NCBI GenBank assembly: GCA_964619055.1
Contig: CAZUDB010000001.1
Location: forward strand, 1-64,000
Length of the DNA stretch: 64,000 nucleotides
Source of the DNA: CAYVUM01 sp964619055
GTDB lineage: Bacteria; Pseudomonadota; Alphaproteobacteria; Rhodospirillales; Defluviicoccaceae
Direction of reading: 5' to 3'
Part shown: in pieces, positions 26,415 to 39,759 of the stretch
Layout: each line of letters opens with the position of its first letter
How positions within the stretch are numbered: the first letter of the stretch is position 1
The notes under the pieces: model-generated
What the model was told of the DNA's origin: nothing
The model's input: only the letters and a program-made list of their open reading frames with translations
Databases searched by the model: none
Position numbers and translations under genes: made by a program

Positions 26415-27917
26415 GTGACTGCCCGCGCCCTGATGTTCCAGGGCACGGGTTCCGATGTGGGCAAGTCCTTGCTCGTTGCTGGACTGGCCCGCGCTTGCAC
26501 ACGGCGCGGGCTTATGGTGAGCCCCTTCAAGCCGCAAAACATGTCCAACAATGCCGCCGTGACGGCGGACGGCGGCGAGATCGGCCGGGCCCAGGCTCTC
26601 CAAGCACGCGCCGCCGGCCTTCGCCCGACCACGGACATGAACCCGATACTGCTCAAACCGCAGACGGACATCGGCGCGCAAGTGGTGGTGCACGGCAAGG
26701 TTATGGGCACAGCTCGGGCACGCGATTATCAAACCTTGAAGCCGACCCTGCTGCCGGCCGTGCTGAAGAGTTTCCATCGGCTGGCAGCGAAAGCGGAGCT
26801 TGTCCTCGTGGAGGGGGCCGGGAGTCCGGCCGAGATCAACTTGCGCGACGGCGACATCGCGAACATGGGCTTCGCGGAGGCCGCCGATATCCCCGTAGCG
26901 CTGATCGGCGACATCGATCGCGGCGGCGTTATCGCGGCCATCGCCGGTACCTGGACCCTACTTCCGGAGACCGAACGTCGGCGGCTCTGTGGCGTGATCA
27001 TCAACAAGTTCCGCGGTGACATCCGCCTGTTCGATGACGGCCTTCGGATCATTGCGGATCGCACGGGCTTACGGTCCTTCGGGGTGCTGCCCTGGTTTGA
27101 GCCAGCCCGCAACCTTCCGGCGGAGGATGCGGTTGCTCTCGACCGGCCGCGCGCGCCGGGTGCTGGCCTTATCCAGGTGGCGGTGCCGGTGTTTTCCCGC
27201 ATCGCCAACTTCGATGATCTCGATCCGCTGATCGCGGAGCCAGCCGTCGCCGTCACCTTCATCCGGCGCGGCACACCCCTGCCCGGAACCACGGACCTCG
27301 TGGTTCTGCCAGGCTCCAAAGCAACCATGGCTGACTTGGCCGTGGTGCGGGACGAGGGCTGGGATGTGGATCTGGCGGGCCACGTTCGCCGCGGCGGGTT
27401 CGTGCTCGGCCTCTGCGGCGGCTACCAAATGCTAGGCACCGTGATCCGCGACCCCAATGGCATCGAAGGTCCGGCCGGTGCGGCGCCGGGCCTTGGCCTG
27501 CTGAACGTCGAAACCACGCTCACGGCTGAGAAGGCGCTCATCGAGGCGACCGGCATCGAGGTGGCAAGCGGCGCCAAGGTGCGCGGCTATGAGATGCACA
27601 TGGGCCGGACCGATGGGCCGGGCGTACGCCAACCGATGTTGCAGCTGGTCAGTGGCCGAAGCGACGCTCGGCCGGATGGCGCGGTGGCCCGCCATGGCCG
27701 GATCATGGGTTGCTACCTACACGGCTTGTTCGCCGCCGACGCCTTTCGTACAGCGTTTTTAGAGCGCCTACGCCCCGAGGCGCTTGGTCTTGGTGCCGGT
27801 CTGGCCTACGACGCTCAGGTGGATGCGACGCTGGATGCGCTGGCAGACCACCTGGAACGTCATCTCGACGTGGATGGCTTGCTGGCCGCTGCGGCGCCGG
27901 TCCGCACAACGGTGTGA
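26415..27917 (+). CDS. cobQ: Cobyric acid synthase
   Basis: The product is 500 aa with a GTG start. CobQ amidates adenosylcobyrinic a,c-diamide at four positions using glutamine and ATP. The N-terminal synthetase domain has FQGTGSDVGKSLLVAGLARA and SPFKPQNMSNNA. The C-terminal class I amidotransferase-like domain has the nucleophile Cys in VLGLCGGYQMLG and the His in GCYLHGLF. It is the last plus-strand gene of the cobalamin set and is convergent with aqpZ, 27 bases away. Confidence 0.96.
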   Translation: MTARALMFQGTGSDVGKSLLVAGLARACTRRGLMVSPFKPQNMSNNAAVTADGGEIGRAQALQARAAGLRPTTDMNPILLKPQTDIGAQVVVHGKVMGTARARDYQTLKPTLLPAVLKSFHRLAAKAELVLVEGAGSPAEINLRDGDIANMGFAEAADIPVALIGDIDRGGVIAAIAGTWTLLPETERRRLCGVIINKFRGDIRLFDDGLRIIADRTGLRSFGVLPWFEPARNLPAEDAVALDRPRAPGAGLIQVAVPVFSRIANFDDLDPLIAEPAVAVTFIRRGTPLPGTTDLVVLPGSKATMADLAVVRDEGWDVDLAGHVRRGGFVLGLCGGYQMLGTVIRDPNGIEGPAGAAPGLGLLNVETTLTAEKALIEATGIEVASGAKVRGYEMHMGRTDGPGVRQPMLQLVSGRSDARPDGAVARHGRIMGCYLHGLFAADAFRTAFLERLRPEALGLGAGLAYDAQVDATLDALADHLERHLDVDGLLAAAAPVRTTV

Positions 27918-27944
27918 ACGGACCGTCCGACGACAGCCCGCCGG

Positions 27945-28649
27945 TCAGGCGTCGTCGCTGCCCTGCCCCAGCCAGCGCCAGACCACGCCGGCGATCAAGG
28001 CACCGGCAAGCGGTGCGGCCCAAAACAGCCAAAGCTGCTCCAGTGCCCAATCACCCACAAACAGCGCCGGGCCCGTGGAGCGGGCCGGATTGACGGAGGT
28101 GTTGGTGACCGGAATGCTAATCAGGTGGATCAGGGTGAGCGACAGGCCGATCGCAAGCGGACCGAAGCCGGCCGGTGCCTTGGCGCTGGTGGCTCCCAAG
28201 ATAATGATCAGGAAAAAGAACGTCAGCACGACCTCGGCCACCAGGGCGGCTGTGAGGTTATAGCCGCCCGGAGAGTGGGCGCCGTAGCCGTTGGAGGCAA
28301 ATCCCGCCGATACATCGAAGCCGGCTGCGCCACTCGCAATGATGTACAACACGGCCGCGGCCAGGATGGCGCCCGCTACCTGGGCGATCCAGTAGAGCGG
28401 AATTTCGGATGCCGGAAACTTGCCGGCAGCGACCAGGCCGAGCGTAACGGCCGGGTTGAAATGGCCGCCGGAGATATGGCCAACGGCATAGGCCATAGTG
28501 AGAACCGTGAGGCCGAAGGCGAACGAAACACCGACGAACCCAATCCCCAGCTCCGGAAAGCCCGCGGCCAGAACGGCGCTGCCGCACCCGCCGAACACGA
28601 GCCAGAATGTCCCGAACACCTCTGCTGCGAGGCGGTTTGAAAGAGGCAT
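27945..28649 (-). CDS. aqpZ: Aquaporin Z-type water channel
   Basis: The product is 234 aa with six hydrophobic helices and the two NPA half-helix motifs: GHISGGHFNPAVTLG and NTSVNPARSTGPAL. The aromatic/Arg selectivity Arg follows the second NPA, supporting a water-selective (AqpZ) rather than glycerol channel. The N-terminus MPLSNRLAAEVFGTFWLVFGGCGSAVLA is typical AqpZ. Upstream of its start lies a decayed fragment of a second aquaporin gene. Confidence 0.94.
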   Translation of the reverse strand: MPLSNRLAAEVFGTFWLVFGGCGSAVLAAGFPELGIGFVGVSFAFGLTVLTMAYAVGHISGGHFNPAVTLGLVAAGKFPASEIPLYWIAQVAGAILAAAVLYIIASGAAGFDVSAGFASNGYGAHSPGGYNLTAALVAEVVLTFFFLIIILGATSAKAPAGFGPLAIGLSLTLIHLISIPVTNTSVNPARSTGPALFVGDWALEQLWLFWAAPLAGALIAGVVWRWLGQGSDDA

Positions 28650-28900
28650 TGTCCCTAACCCCCATTTCTCTCAACGGTGCACCCAATTTGTATGCGTCGC
28701 ACCTTCATTCGCTATGACCGAAGATTACGCCAGGAGCAAGGCCATAGCACTTACCAATATGGGGGGTATTCAGGCTCTGGCTGGCGGCCCTAACGCAGTC
28801 CTGCAGCGGCCTCTTCGTTAGCTGGTGAAACGCAGCCTCGTTCAACATGTCGCGAAGTGGCCACTCCACGACCGCTCGTCCACGACCACCGCAGATACCT

Positions 28901-28972
28901 TGGAGCGGGCCGGATCAACCGAGATGTTGGCGATAGGAATGCTCGCCAGTGCCGTTGGAGGCAAGTCCCGCC
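28901..28972 (-). pseudogene. Fragments of a second, decayed aquaporin gene
   Basis: Two blocks of the gap match the intact aqpZ. Bases 28901-28943 match 28076-28118 at 36 of 43 positions (second NPA region), and 28951-28972 match 28287-28308 at 21 of 22. In the intact gene these blocks are about 170 bases apart, so the remnant has lost the intervening part. No open frame spans it. It is best read as the relic of a tandem aqpZ duplication. The rest of 28650-29167 shows no gene. Confidence 0.7.
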
Positions 28973-29167
28973 ATCATTCCTGAAGCGCCGATGGCCACAA
29001 ACATGCAGAACCGAATCAGGGGTTTCTACCCGGTTTCAGCACCGCATATGATCGTTACGGCCTCCAAAGCGGCGCACGGAGCCGGAAGCGGACATCAGAC
29101 TGGTGCGCCCGAGCCGAGCGAACAGCCCGTCCGGAGAGTATGATATGGACCGAGTCCGTGGGATGGG

Positions 29168-30412
29168 TCAGCCGACGAGGCCGACCACAGCGCCGGTCAT
29201 GAAGCTGGCGAGATTGCCTGAGATCAGGGCCTTCGGGCCAAGCGTGACGATGTCCGCCCGACGCTCCGGGACCAACACGCCGAGACCACCGAGGAGAATG
29301 CCGAGGCTTCCCAGGTTGGCGAAACCGCAGAGCGCATAGGTCAGGATCAGGCGGCTTTGCGATGTCAGCTCCTCTGCCGGAAGCGCCGCGAGGTGAAGGT
29401 AGGCGACCAGCTCGTTTAGGACGACCTTGGTGCCCAGCAGTCCACCCGCCAACACGGCCTCGGCCCAGGGAACCCCAAGTAACCACGCAACGGGCGCCAT
29501 GCCCCACCCCGCGACGCGCTGCAGCGTCAACGGCTCGCCGGCGACCGAGGGCAGCACACCGGTGATCTGATTGACCAAGCTGACCAAGGTTACGGCAACG
29601 ACCAACAAGGCGGCGACGCTCGCAACCAGCTTGATGCCGTCCCAGGTGGCGTTGACAATAGCCTCGATGCTGCTCCTTGCCGTGCTTGTGGGCAACGTAA
29701 CGTCCAGCCCTTCGTTGTCCGCGGTTGCGGGAACCATCAGCGCGGCGACAACGATCGCTGCGGGCGCGCTGATGAGCGATGCGGTCACGAGATTGCCCGC
29801 GGCATCGGGGATGACCGGGGCAAGGATGGTCGCGTACAGCACGAACATATTGCCCGAGATGGTCGCCATGCCGGCGGTCATGACCATGAACAAGCCGGCC
29901 CGGCTCATGTCCCGCAGATAGGGCCGGATCAACAGCGGCGCCTCGATCATCCCGACGAACACGTTGGCCGCAGAGGAGACGCCGACGGCGCCGTTGACCT
30001 TCAGGGTTTTGCGCAACGCCCAGCTGCATCCGCGGACGATCGCCGGCAGCACGCGCCAGTGAAACAGCAACGCACTGAGAACACTGACTGTAAGGATCAA
30101 GGGCAGACCCTGAATCGCAAGGATGAAGCTATTTTGCGGCTGGGTCGCGTCAAACGGTGTGGGTCCGCCCCCCAGGTAACCGAACACGAAAGCCGTGCCA
30201 TCCTTGGTCGCGGCTTCAATAGCCAGAACGGCTTTGTTGAGGGACTCGAACGCGTCCTTGACGACCTCAATCCGCAGAAGGACGAGGGCGACAAGGAACT
30301 GGAGAACAACACCGCTCGCGACGAGCCGCCAGGATACGTCGGCGCGCTTCTCGCTCAACGCCCATGCCATGCCTAACAACACCAGTATGCCAGCGAGTGC
30401 CTGCCACGCCAT
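29168..30412 (-). CDS. Concentrative nucleoside transporter (CNT/NupC family)
   Basis: The product is 414 aa with roughly ten hydrophobic segments. Recognisable CNT segments are FVFGYLGGG near residue 75, FVGMIEAPLLIRPYL, SRAGLFMVMTAGMATISGNMFVLYA, and, near the C-terminus, LTYALCGFANLGSLGILLGGLG. CNT proteins import nucleosides with Na+ or H+ at the inner membrane. AAGGACCGAAG before the ATG supports this start. It lies downstream of metH in the same direction, separated by 298 bases, and is probably a separate unit. Confidence 0.92.
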   Translation of the reverse strand: MAWQALAGILVLLGMAWALSEKRADVSWRLVASGVVLQFLVALVLLRIEVVKDAFESLNKAVLAIEAATKDGTAFVFGYLGGGPTPFDATQPQNSFILAIQGLPLILTVSVLSALLFHWRVLPAIVRGCSWALRKTLKVNGAVGVSSAANVFVGMIEAPLLIRPYLRDMSRAGLFMVMTAGMATISGNMFVLYATILAPVIPDAAGNLVTASLISAPAAIVVAALMVPATADNEGLDVTLPTSTARSSIEAIVNATWDGIKLVASVAALLVVAVTLVSLVNQITGVLPSVAGEPLTLQRVAGWGMAPVAWLLGVPWAEAVLAGGLLGTKVVLNELVAYLHLAALPAEELTSQSRLILTYALCGFANLGSLGILLGGLGVLVPERRADIVTLGPKALISGNLASFMTGAVVGLVG

Positions 30413-30710
30413 CTTCGGTCCTTATCTTTGGCTGATCGCTCCCAGGAGCCAGTGGAGCTTGGAACTGACGATCTCGATGTTCCCGGCGCAAGGAATTTCT
30501 CTTCGACGATCAACCCTGAGCGTCCCACGAACCAGCGGCAGCGTTGGCCTCCCGCGTTCACCGGCTCCGCCTACGACGTTTCTGGCATCCGGCGAGGGGC
30601 CGACTTGGGCCAAAAGGGGCATCCGGTTGGCATGCTGCGGTAAGTGGTCCGCTAGCTTCGTCGCCACGTGGGCGAGCGGTCCCTGGACGCTGTCCCCAGG
30701 ACGGGGGCAC

Positions 30711-34440
<3,730 letters not shown>

Positions 34441-34444
<4 letters not shown>

Positions 34445-35415
34445 TGGGCACCCACCGCCGCTGCCGCCGGGCGATCCGCCTGCGACCCGGGCCGAACGCC
34501 AAGCAAATGGCAAATAGCGTAAACTAGGTCAGCCCGGTTCAACGTGTAAAAGTGGAAATGGTCGACGCCGCCGTCGCTCAGCGCGCGGCATTGCTCAGCC
34601 GCCACCGAAGCGGCAATTAGACGCCGCGTATCCGGGTCATCGTCCAGCCCCTCAAACAGGTCGTGCATCCAAGATGGTACCTTGGCATGGCAAGTGCGGG
34701 CGAATTGCACCACTCGCTCGAAATTACTTACGGGCAGAATGCCCGGCTCCAGAATCACGTCGATACCGGCCGCCACGACCTTGTCGCGAAAGCGGAAAAA
34801 GTCGTTGACGTCGAAGAAAAACTGCGTGATCGCTCGGCCGGCCCCGGCATCCACTTTACGGTGCAGATTGTCCAGATCCGCAGCGGCGCTTGCGGCTTCT
34901 GGATGGACCTCCGGGTAGGCAGCGACGCTGATCTCGAAGTCCCCTATGCGCTTCAACCCCGCCACCAAATCAGCTGCATAGGCATATCCGTCCGGATGCG
35001 GCTCGTAGCCAGCCGTGCCTTCGGGCGGGTCACCACGCAGCGCCACGACGTGCCGTACGCCCGCATCCCAATATCGCCGCGCAACCTCGTCAATCTCGCC
35101 ACGCGAGGCGCCAACGCAGGTCAAGTGGGCTGCAGTCGGCAATCCGGCCTCACGTTGAAGCCGGATTACAGTGGCATGGGTGCGCTCACGTGTTGAACCG
35201 CCGGCACCATACGTAACGGATACATAAGAGGGGTTGAGCGTGGATAAACGCTCTACGCAAGTCCACAGGCTCTGCTCCATCTTTTCGGTCTTTGGCGGAA
35301 AAAACTCAAAGGAGACGGTCACGGCCTGCGGCAGCGGCGAGGAGATCGGGAGCCCCCGCTCGCGCCGACCGTGCCAGTGCGGTCGTTCCGTGATCCCCGC
35401 AGACCCTGTGGACAT
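34441..35415 (-). CDS. metF: 5,10-methylenetetrahydrofolate reductase
   Basis: The product is 324 aa. MetF reduces methylene- to methyl-tetrahydrofolate, the methyl donor for the two MetH subunits encoded downstream in the same operon. Motifs: VSFEFFPPKTEKMEQSLW (catalytic Glu in FEFFPPK), YVSVTYGAGGSTRERT, HLTCVGASRGEI, ALRGDPPEG and ITQFFFDVNDFFRF. The N-terminus before the first strand is about 30 residues long and Arg-rich, longer than usual, and no clear ribosome binding site precedes it, so the real start may be further in. Confidence 0.95.
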
Positions 35416-35882
35416 TTTGTATTGACCCTGACACTACGCTGCCCCTGGATTTCGCAGATGCGAATGCCAGGAACCTGTTGCTCACCCAAACGCCAGCGCC
35501 CAACTGTCGCTGCGCAATCGAGCGATTTATTGAAGCCAGCACGCTCCGAGGCTCATGGGATCGGTGGACACCGTTCCGCAAACGCCACCCTATCTAGCGC
35601 ACCTGGCACAACAAAGTCACCCGTCAACCATCGCTCAAGGTTTGCATCTGCGAAACGGGGTTGACCCAGGAACTCACCCCACCCTCTAGCCGTCACCTTG
35701 CTGTATGGCCGCACTTGCTGGTTTCATCGGTGGCCGCTATTCAGCACAATGACGGGGCTCTGCGGTGGTTGGCCGTAACAACACGCCTTGGATCCAAGAA
35801 TGTGTTCGCGCAGGCCGTCCTTGACATCCGCTTGGAGCCGGGTTCGTTGGTTTCGGCCCCACGACAACGGAGCATGTTTGGC
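35416..35882. other. Divergent gap metF/mlaA with two related palindromes
   Basis: No gene is supported here. TTCGCAGATGCGAA at 35451-35464 is an imperfect palindrome (6-bp arms, 2-base centre), and TTTGCATCTGCGAA at 35641-35654 is the same sequence on the opposite strand with one change. They flank the shared upstream region and may be operator sites for one regulator. I looked for SAM-type riboswitch features ahead of metF and saw none. Confidence 0.4.
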
Positions 35883-36725
35883 ATGGACAATCTCAGGCGG
35901 ACCCCCCCCCGGCCGTCACGGAACCGCGAGCGGCAGATCGCCAACGCCGGCGTCGGGTTGGCTATGCTTGCGCTTCTCAGCGGCTGCGCGACCGCACCCG
36001 ATCCGAATCTGGACCCCGAGGCGTACGCCGACTATGTAGAAACCAACGATCCGCTGGAGCCGCTTAACCGTGCCATATTCGACTTCAATCTATTTATCGA
36101 TGAGCTGCTGCTAACGCCTCTTGCGATCATTTACCGCGACATCCTACCGCCGGTAATGACAGATGGCATCGACAACTTTCTCGCCAACCTTACCGAACCC
36201 GTGACATTCGTGAACGACCTGCTCCAAGGTGAAGCAACACGGGCCGGACATACGTTCACCCGCTTTTTCGTGAATTCCACGGTTGGCGTGGGCGGGCTGT
36301 TCGATGTTGCAACGGAACTGGAAGTGCCCGATCATTCCGAAGATTTCGGTCAGACGCTAGCCGTCTGGGGTGTGGGCGAGGGCCCATATCTGGTGTTGCC
36401 ACTTCTTGGCCCAAGTACCATCAGAGACGCTTCAGGACGGGCGTTCGATAGCGTGCTTATCGATCCTCTGGGGTTTCTCGGAGCGCTTGTGTTCGACTAC
36501 CCAAGCGAGTTGACGGCATTCACGTTCGGTCGCACCGTGGTGGGTGGTGTGAGTCAAAGGGCTCAATTCCTGGAACCGTTCGACGAGTTGCAGCGTTCTT
36601 CTCTGGATTTCTACGCGGCCGTGCGCAGCGCGTATCGTCAGAACCGTCAATTTGACATCAACAATGGCGAAGCTGGTGAGAGCCCGCTGCCGCAGGGCAG
36701 AGGTCGTCGTCCAATAGTACCCTAG
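35883..36725 (+). CDS. mlaA: MlaA/VacJ family outer-membrane lipoprotein
   Basis: The product is 280 aa. A lipoprotein signal ends LAMLALLSGC. The MlaA domain follows: NDPLEPLNRAIFDFNLFID, ITDGIDNFLANLTEPVTFVNDLLQG-like, then FFVNSTVGVGGLFDVA, EDFGQTLAVWGVGEGPYLVLPLLGPS and RDASGRAFD. MlaA extracts mislocalised phospholipid from the outer leaflet and passes it to MlaC. The ATG at 35883 is favoured because GGAG lies ten bases upstream; the ATG at 35874 is too close. A run of nine C at 35902-35910 sits just inside the gene. mlaC follows on the same strand. Confidence 0.94.
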   Translation: MDNLRRTPPRPSRNRERQIANAGVGLAMLALLSGCATAPDPNLDPEAYADYVETNDPLEPLNRAIFDFNLFIDELLLTPLAIIYRDILPPVMTDGIDNFLANLTEPVTFVNDLLQGEATRAGHTFTRFFVNSTVGVGGLFDVATELEVPDHSEDFGQTLAVWGVGEGPYLVLPLLGPSTIRDASGRAFDSVLIDPLGFLGALVFDYPSELTAFTFGRTVVGGVSQRAQFLEPFDELQRSSLDFYAAVRSAYRQNRQFDINNGEAGESPLPQGRGRRPIVP

Positions 36726-36867
36726 CCTCGCCGCCACCGAGCTGCCATGCCCTATGGCCTGTGATCGCTGCTTGAACTTGTGAACGTGGTTACGGAGATT
36801 AGACCCTGACGAGGCGAGCACTGTGCGGCAAGTGTCCCCTGGTGCCCTCGTCGCGAGGAGAAACGAT

Positions 36868-37521
36868 ATGCGCTTCGTCATCCGTCCGTTGATCCTGCTG
36901 TTGGTGACGGTGTGTTTGACCTATGCCCCTGTCGCTTATGCAGAGGGGTCACTGGCCCCACGGGCCCGCGCGCTGGTCGAAGACTTAGGGCGAGAGACGA
37001 TTGATGTTCTCTCGGACACATCCCTGTCCCGACTCAGTCAGACCGAAAAAATGCGGCGAATTTTCAAAAAATACTTTGCGGTCGAAGAAATTGGTCAGTT
37101 TGTCCTGAGTCGTTACTGGCGAGATGCGACACCGGCTGAACGCAAGGAGTACTTGCAACTGTTCGAGGACTTGATTGTTTATGGGTATGCGAGCCGCTTC
37201 ACAGGCTATGCTGGGGAACAGCTGGAGATCCTCGGGGAGCGTGCCAAATCGGGAAATGTCGCTGTCGTGGAAACGGCTGTCGTCGCTTCGGGCGCGGGGC
37301 GTCGGATCAGTGTTGATTGGGAGGTCGAAGATCTTGCCGCCTCCGGCGGCCGTGGCGACCTCAAGATCGTCGACGTTTCAGTGGAAGGCGTGTCGTTGAA
37401 AGTGACCCAGCGTTCGGACTTTACAGGCGCCATCCGGCAGCGCGGCGGCAAGGTTTCGGGATTATTAGAAGCTCTTCGGGCAAAGACCAAAGATCTGCGT
37501 GAGGAGGTACTTCGCAGTTAA
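36868..37521 (+). CDS. mlaC: MlaC (Ttg2D) family phospholipid-binding periplasmic protein
   Basis: The product is 217 aa. The signal peptide is MRFVIRPLILLLVTVCLTY followed by APVAYAEG. The MlaC domain shows ARALVEDLGRETIDVLSD, FKKYFAVEEIGQFVLSRYWRDATPAERKEY, and VDWEVEDL with IVDVSVEGVSLKVTQRSDF. It ferries phospholipid between MlaA and the inner-membrane MlaFEDB complex, which is not in the window. AGGAGAAACGAT places the start at 36868. It lies 142 bases after mlaA. Confidence 0.94.
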   Translation: MRFVIRPLILLLVTVCLTYAPVAYAEGSLAPRARALVEDLGRETIDVLSDTSLSRLSQTEKMRRIFKKYFAVEEIGQFVLSRYWRDATPAERKEYLQLFEDLIVYGYASRFTGYAGEQLEILGERAKSGNVAVVETAVVASGAGRRISVDWEVEDLAASGGRGDLKIVDVSVEGVSLKVTQRSDFTGAIRQRGGKVSGLLEALRAKTKDLREEVLRS

Positions 37522-37745
37522 GCGGTGCCTACGTCGACTAACTCTTTGTTTGCCCCCGCAAGCGACCTTGTGGCGAGGCCGCGGTTCAGATATCCTCCCT
37601 ACGAGGTTGATGATTTCGACGCCATCCCTGGTCTGCGGCCCCCCGTGACACCTCGTGAACAGCGCGAAGCCTGAGACCTTTGTCAGGCGCCCCAGCTTTG
37701 GCGACCGGCGCCATGTTTTTGGTTCGTCGAATTGAGGAGTTACTT

Positions 37746-37955
37746 ATGGCGACCGGAACCGTAAAGTGGTTCAACCCAACCAAGGGGTACGGTTTCATCC
37801 GGCCCGATGACGGCGCAAAGGACGCCTTCGTTCATATCTCGGCAGTCGAGCGGGCGGGCCTGAAAACGCTGCGAGAGGGGCAAAAGCTCGAGTATGAGCT
37901 TGTCCAGGGGCGCAATGGCAAGTCAGCTGCCGATAAGCTGGTAGCATTGGACTGA
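37746..37955 (+). CDS. cspA: Cold shock protein, CspA family
   Basis: The product is 69 aa with the single-strand nucleic-acid-binding motifs KWFNPTKGYGFIRPDDG (RNP1) and DAFVHISAV (RNP2). Small CspA proteins act as RNA chaperones. The start is fixed by GAGGAGTTACTT before the ATG; an upstream in-frame ATG at 37680 gives an untypical extension. The 224-base gap after mlaC probably holds its own promoter and a leader; I did not identify a specific cold-box element. Confidence 0.95.
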   Translation: MATGTVKWFNPTKGYGFIRPDDGAKDAFVHISAVERAGLKTLREGQKLEYELVQGRNGKSAADKLVALD

Positions 37956-38201
37956 ACTGTAGCGGCCTCCGACTCGCCGCACGGCGGCATTCCCTAAAAG
38001 TCTTTGACCGGATTTTCCGCCCATGGCGTCGGCGCGGATCATATGTATTGATCCTGGCTCCACTGCCGCGGCGGCAAATACCGGGTTTGCGGGTTGAGAT
38101 GCCGTACACAATGGTGTGAGGACCATCACCGGACGTGTCGCCACACCACGACGGAGCAGGTGTCGACAGTCTGATTGGCGGGCCGCAAAAAGGTGCAAAC
38201 C

Positions 38202-39719
38202 ATGAAGATCTCGTTCGTCACTCCCAACCTGCCCGAGTCAGGCGTCATCGCGGTTGCCGTATTCGAAGACCGACAGTTGGGAGCCTCCGCAAAAGCGCTG
38301 GACGATCGGACCGGCGGTTCCGTAACACGAGCTATGGCGGTCAGCCGCTTTCGCGGCAAGAAAGACCAGTCCTTTGCGCTTCCGGCCCCGGGCAACGGGT
38401 TAGACAAGATCCTTCTGGTCGGGCTCGGTAAACCGGATGAGGTCGACGCACTCCGTCTGGTGGCAGCGGGCGGTCGTTGTTACGCGGCTCTTGCCGGGGA
38501 CGTTGGTGAAGCGGCAACCTTAATGGTGGACGCCCTGCCCGGCACGGAAACCGGTCTGACCGCCGCAGAGGCCGCCGCCGAAATGGCGCTCGGTGCGCGG
38601 TTGCGCGCTTACCGTTTCGACAAGTATCTGACGAAGGATCCCGACAACGGCAAGCCATCCCTAGAGATGCTGAACATAGCCACGCCCGACCCGGATGTAG
38701 CTGCGGGCCTATTCGAGAGCCGCGATGCTGTGGCCGATGGCGTACTGTTTGCTCGTGACCTAGTCTCGGAGCCTGGCAACATCATCTATCCTGAGACGCT
38801 CGCCGCCGCAGCCCAAAGTCTTGCGGAGGTGGGTGTGGACGTGGAAGTGCTCGATCGAGACGCCATGCAAGCGCTCGGCATGGGCGCCCTCCTCGGTGTC
38901 GCCCAAGGCAGCATCCGTGAACCCAAGTTGGTGGTCATGCGGTGGCGCGGCGCCGGCACGAACGCTTCGGAAACTGGCCAGCCGGTGGCCTTCGTCGGCA
39001 AGGGCGTGACGTTCGATACGGGCGGTATCTCCATCAAGCCCTCGGGCGGTATGGAGGAGATGAAGTACGACATGGCCGGCTCAGCCGCCGTCATCGGTCT
39101 TATGAAGGCACTGGCCGGACGCCGAGCCCGTGTCGACGCGGTCGGCGTGGTCGGGCTTGTGGAAAACATGCCATCCGGCACGGCGCAGCGTCCCGGTGAT
39201 ATCGTGAAAACCATGTCGGGCCAAACTGTTGAAGTGTTGAACACGGATGCAGAAGGCCGACTCGTCCTGGCCGATGCGCTTTGGTACACGCAGGATCGCT
39301 TCAAGCCGGCCCTAATGGTCGATCTCGCGACACTGACGGGAGCGATGGTCGTGGCCTTGGGCCATGAACGCTGCGGCATGTTCACCAATTCAGACGAGGC
39401 GGCGGAGCGATTGGCCCGCGTCGGTGACTTAGTTGGTGAGCCTGTCTGGCGCCTACCCTTGGGGCCCGAATACGATAAGGCGATTAAATCCGACGCGGCG
39501 GACATGAAGAACATCGGCAATCGCGCTGCCGGCAGTATCACGGCCGCGCAGTTTCTGCAGCGCTTTGTCAACGAAACGCCCTGGGTACATTTGGACATCG
39601 CGGGCGTTGCCTGGACCAAGGAAACGCGGGACGTGGTGCCGAAGGGGGCCACCGGATTCGGCGTTCGCCTGCTGGATCGCCTGGTCGCGCAGCATTACGA
39701 GAGTGGCACTCTGACCTGA
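38202..39719 (+). CDS. pepA: Leucyl (cytosol) aminopeptidase PepA
   Basis: The product is 505 aa, normal for an M17 leucine aminopeptidase. The two-metal active site is in FVGKGVTFDTGGISIKPS (Lys and Asp ligands) and the signature NTDAEGRLVLADAL. The substrate-site segment is MKYDMAGSAAVIG, and ENMPSGTAQRPGDI is typical. It removes N-terminal residues in the cytosol and in some bacteria moonlights as a DNA-binding protein. AAAGGTGCAAACC precedes the ATG at 38202. holC follows 40 bases downstream, a widespread gene pair. Confidence 0.97.
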   Translation: MKISFVTPNLPESGVIAVAVFEDRQLGASAKALDDRTGGSVTRAMAVSRFRGKKDQSFALPAPGNGLDKILLVGLGKPDEVDALRLVAAGGRCYAALAGDVGEAATLMVDALPGTETGLTAAEAAAEMALGARLRAYRFDKYLTKDPDNGKPSLEMLNIATPDPDVAAGLFESRDAVADGVLFARDLVSEPGNIIYPETLAAAAQSLAEVGVDVEVLDRDAMQALGMGALLGVAQGSIREPKLVVMRWRGAGTNASETGQPVAFVGKGVTFDTGGISIKPSGGMEEMKYDMAGSAAVIGLMKALAGRRARVDAVGVVGLVENMPSGTAQRPGDIVKTMSGQTVEVLNTDAEGRLVLADALWYTQDRFKPALMVDLATLTGAMVVALGHERCGMFTNSDEAAERLARVGDLVGEPVWRLPLGPEYDKAIKSDAADMKNIGNRAAGSITAAQFLQRFVNETPWVHLDIAGVAWTKETRDVVPKGATGFGVRLLDRLVAQHYESGTLT

Positions 39720-39759
39720 GGCATACCTGAGGACACGCGCGTTCGGGACGGCCAGTGCG

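Noticed and set aside
35416..35600. SAM or SAH riboswitch upstream of metF
   Set aside because: None of the conserved SAM-II, SAM-I or SAH core strings could be recognised on the minus strand; only palindromes are present.
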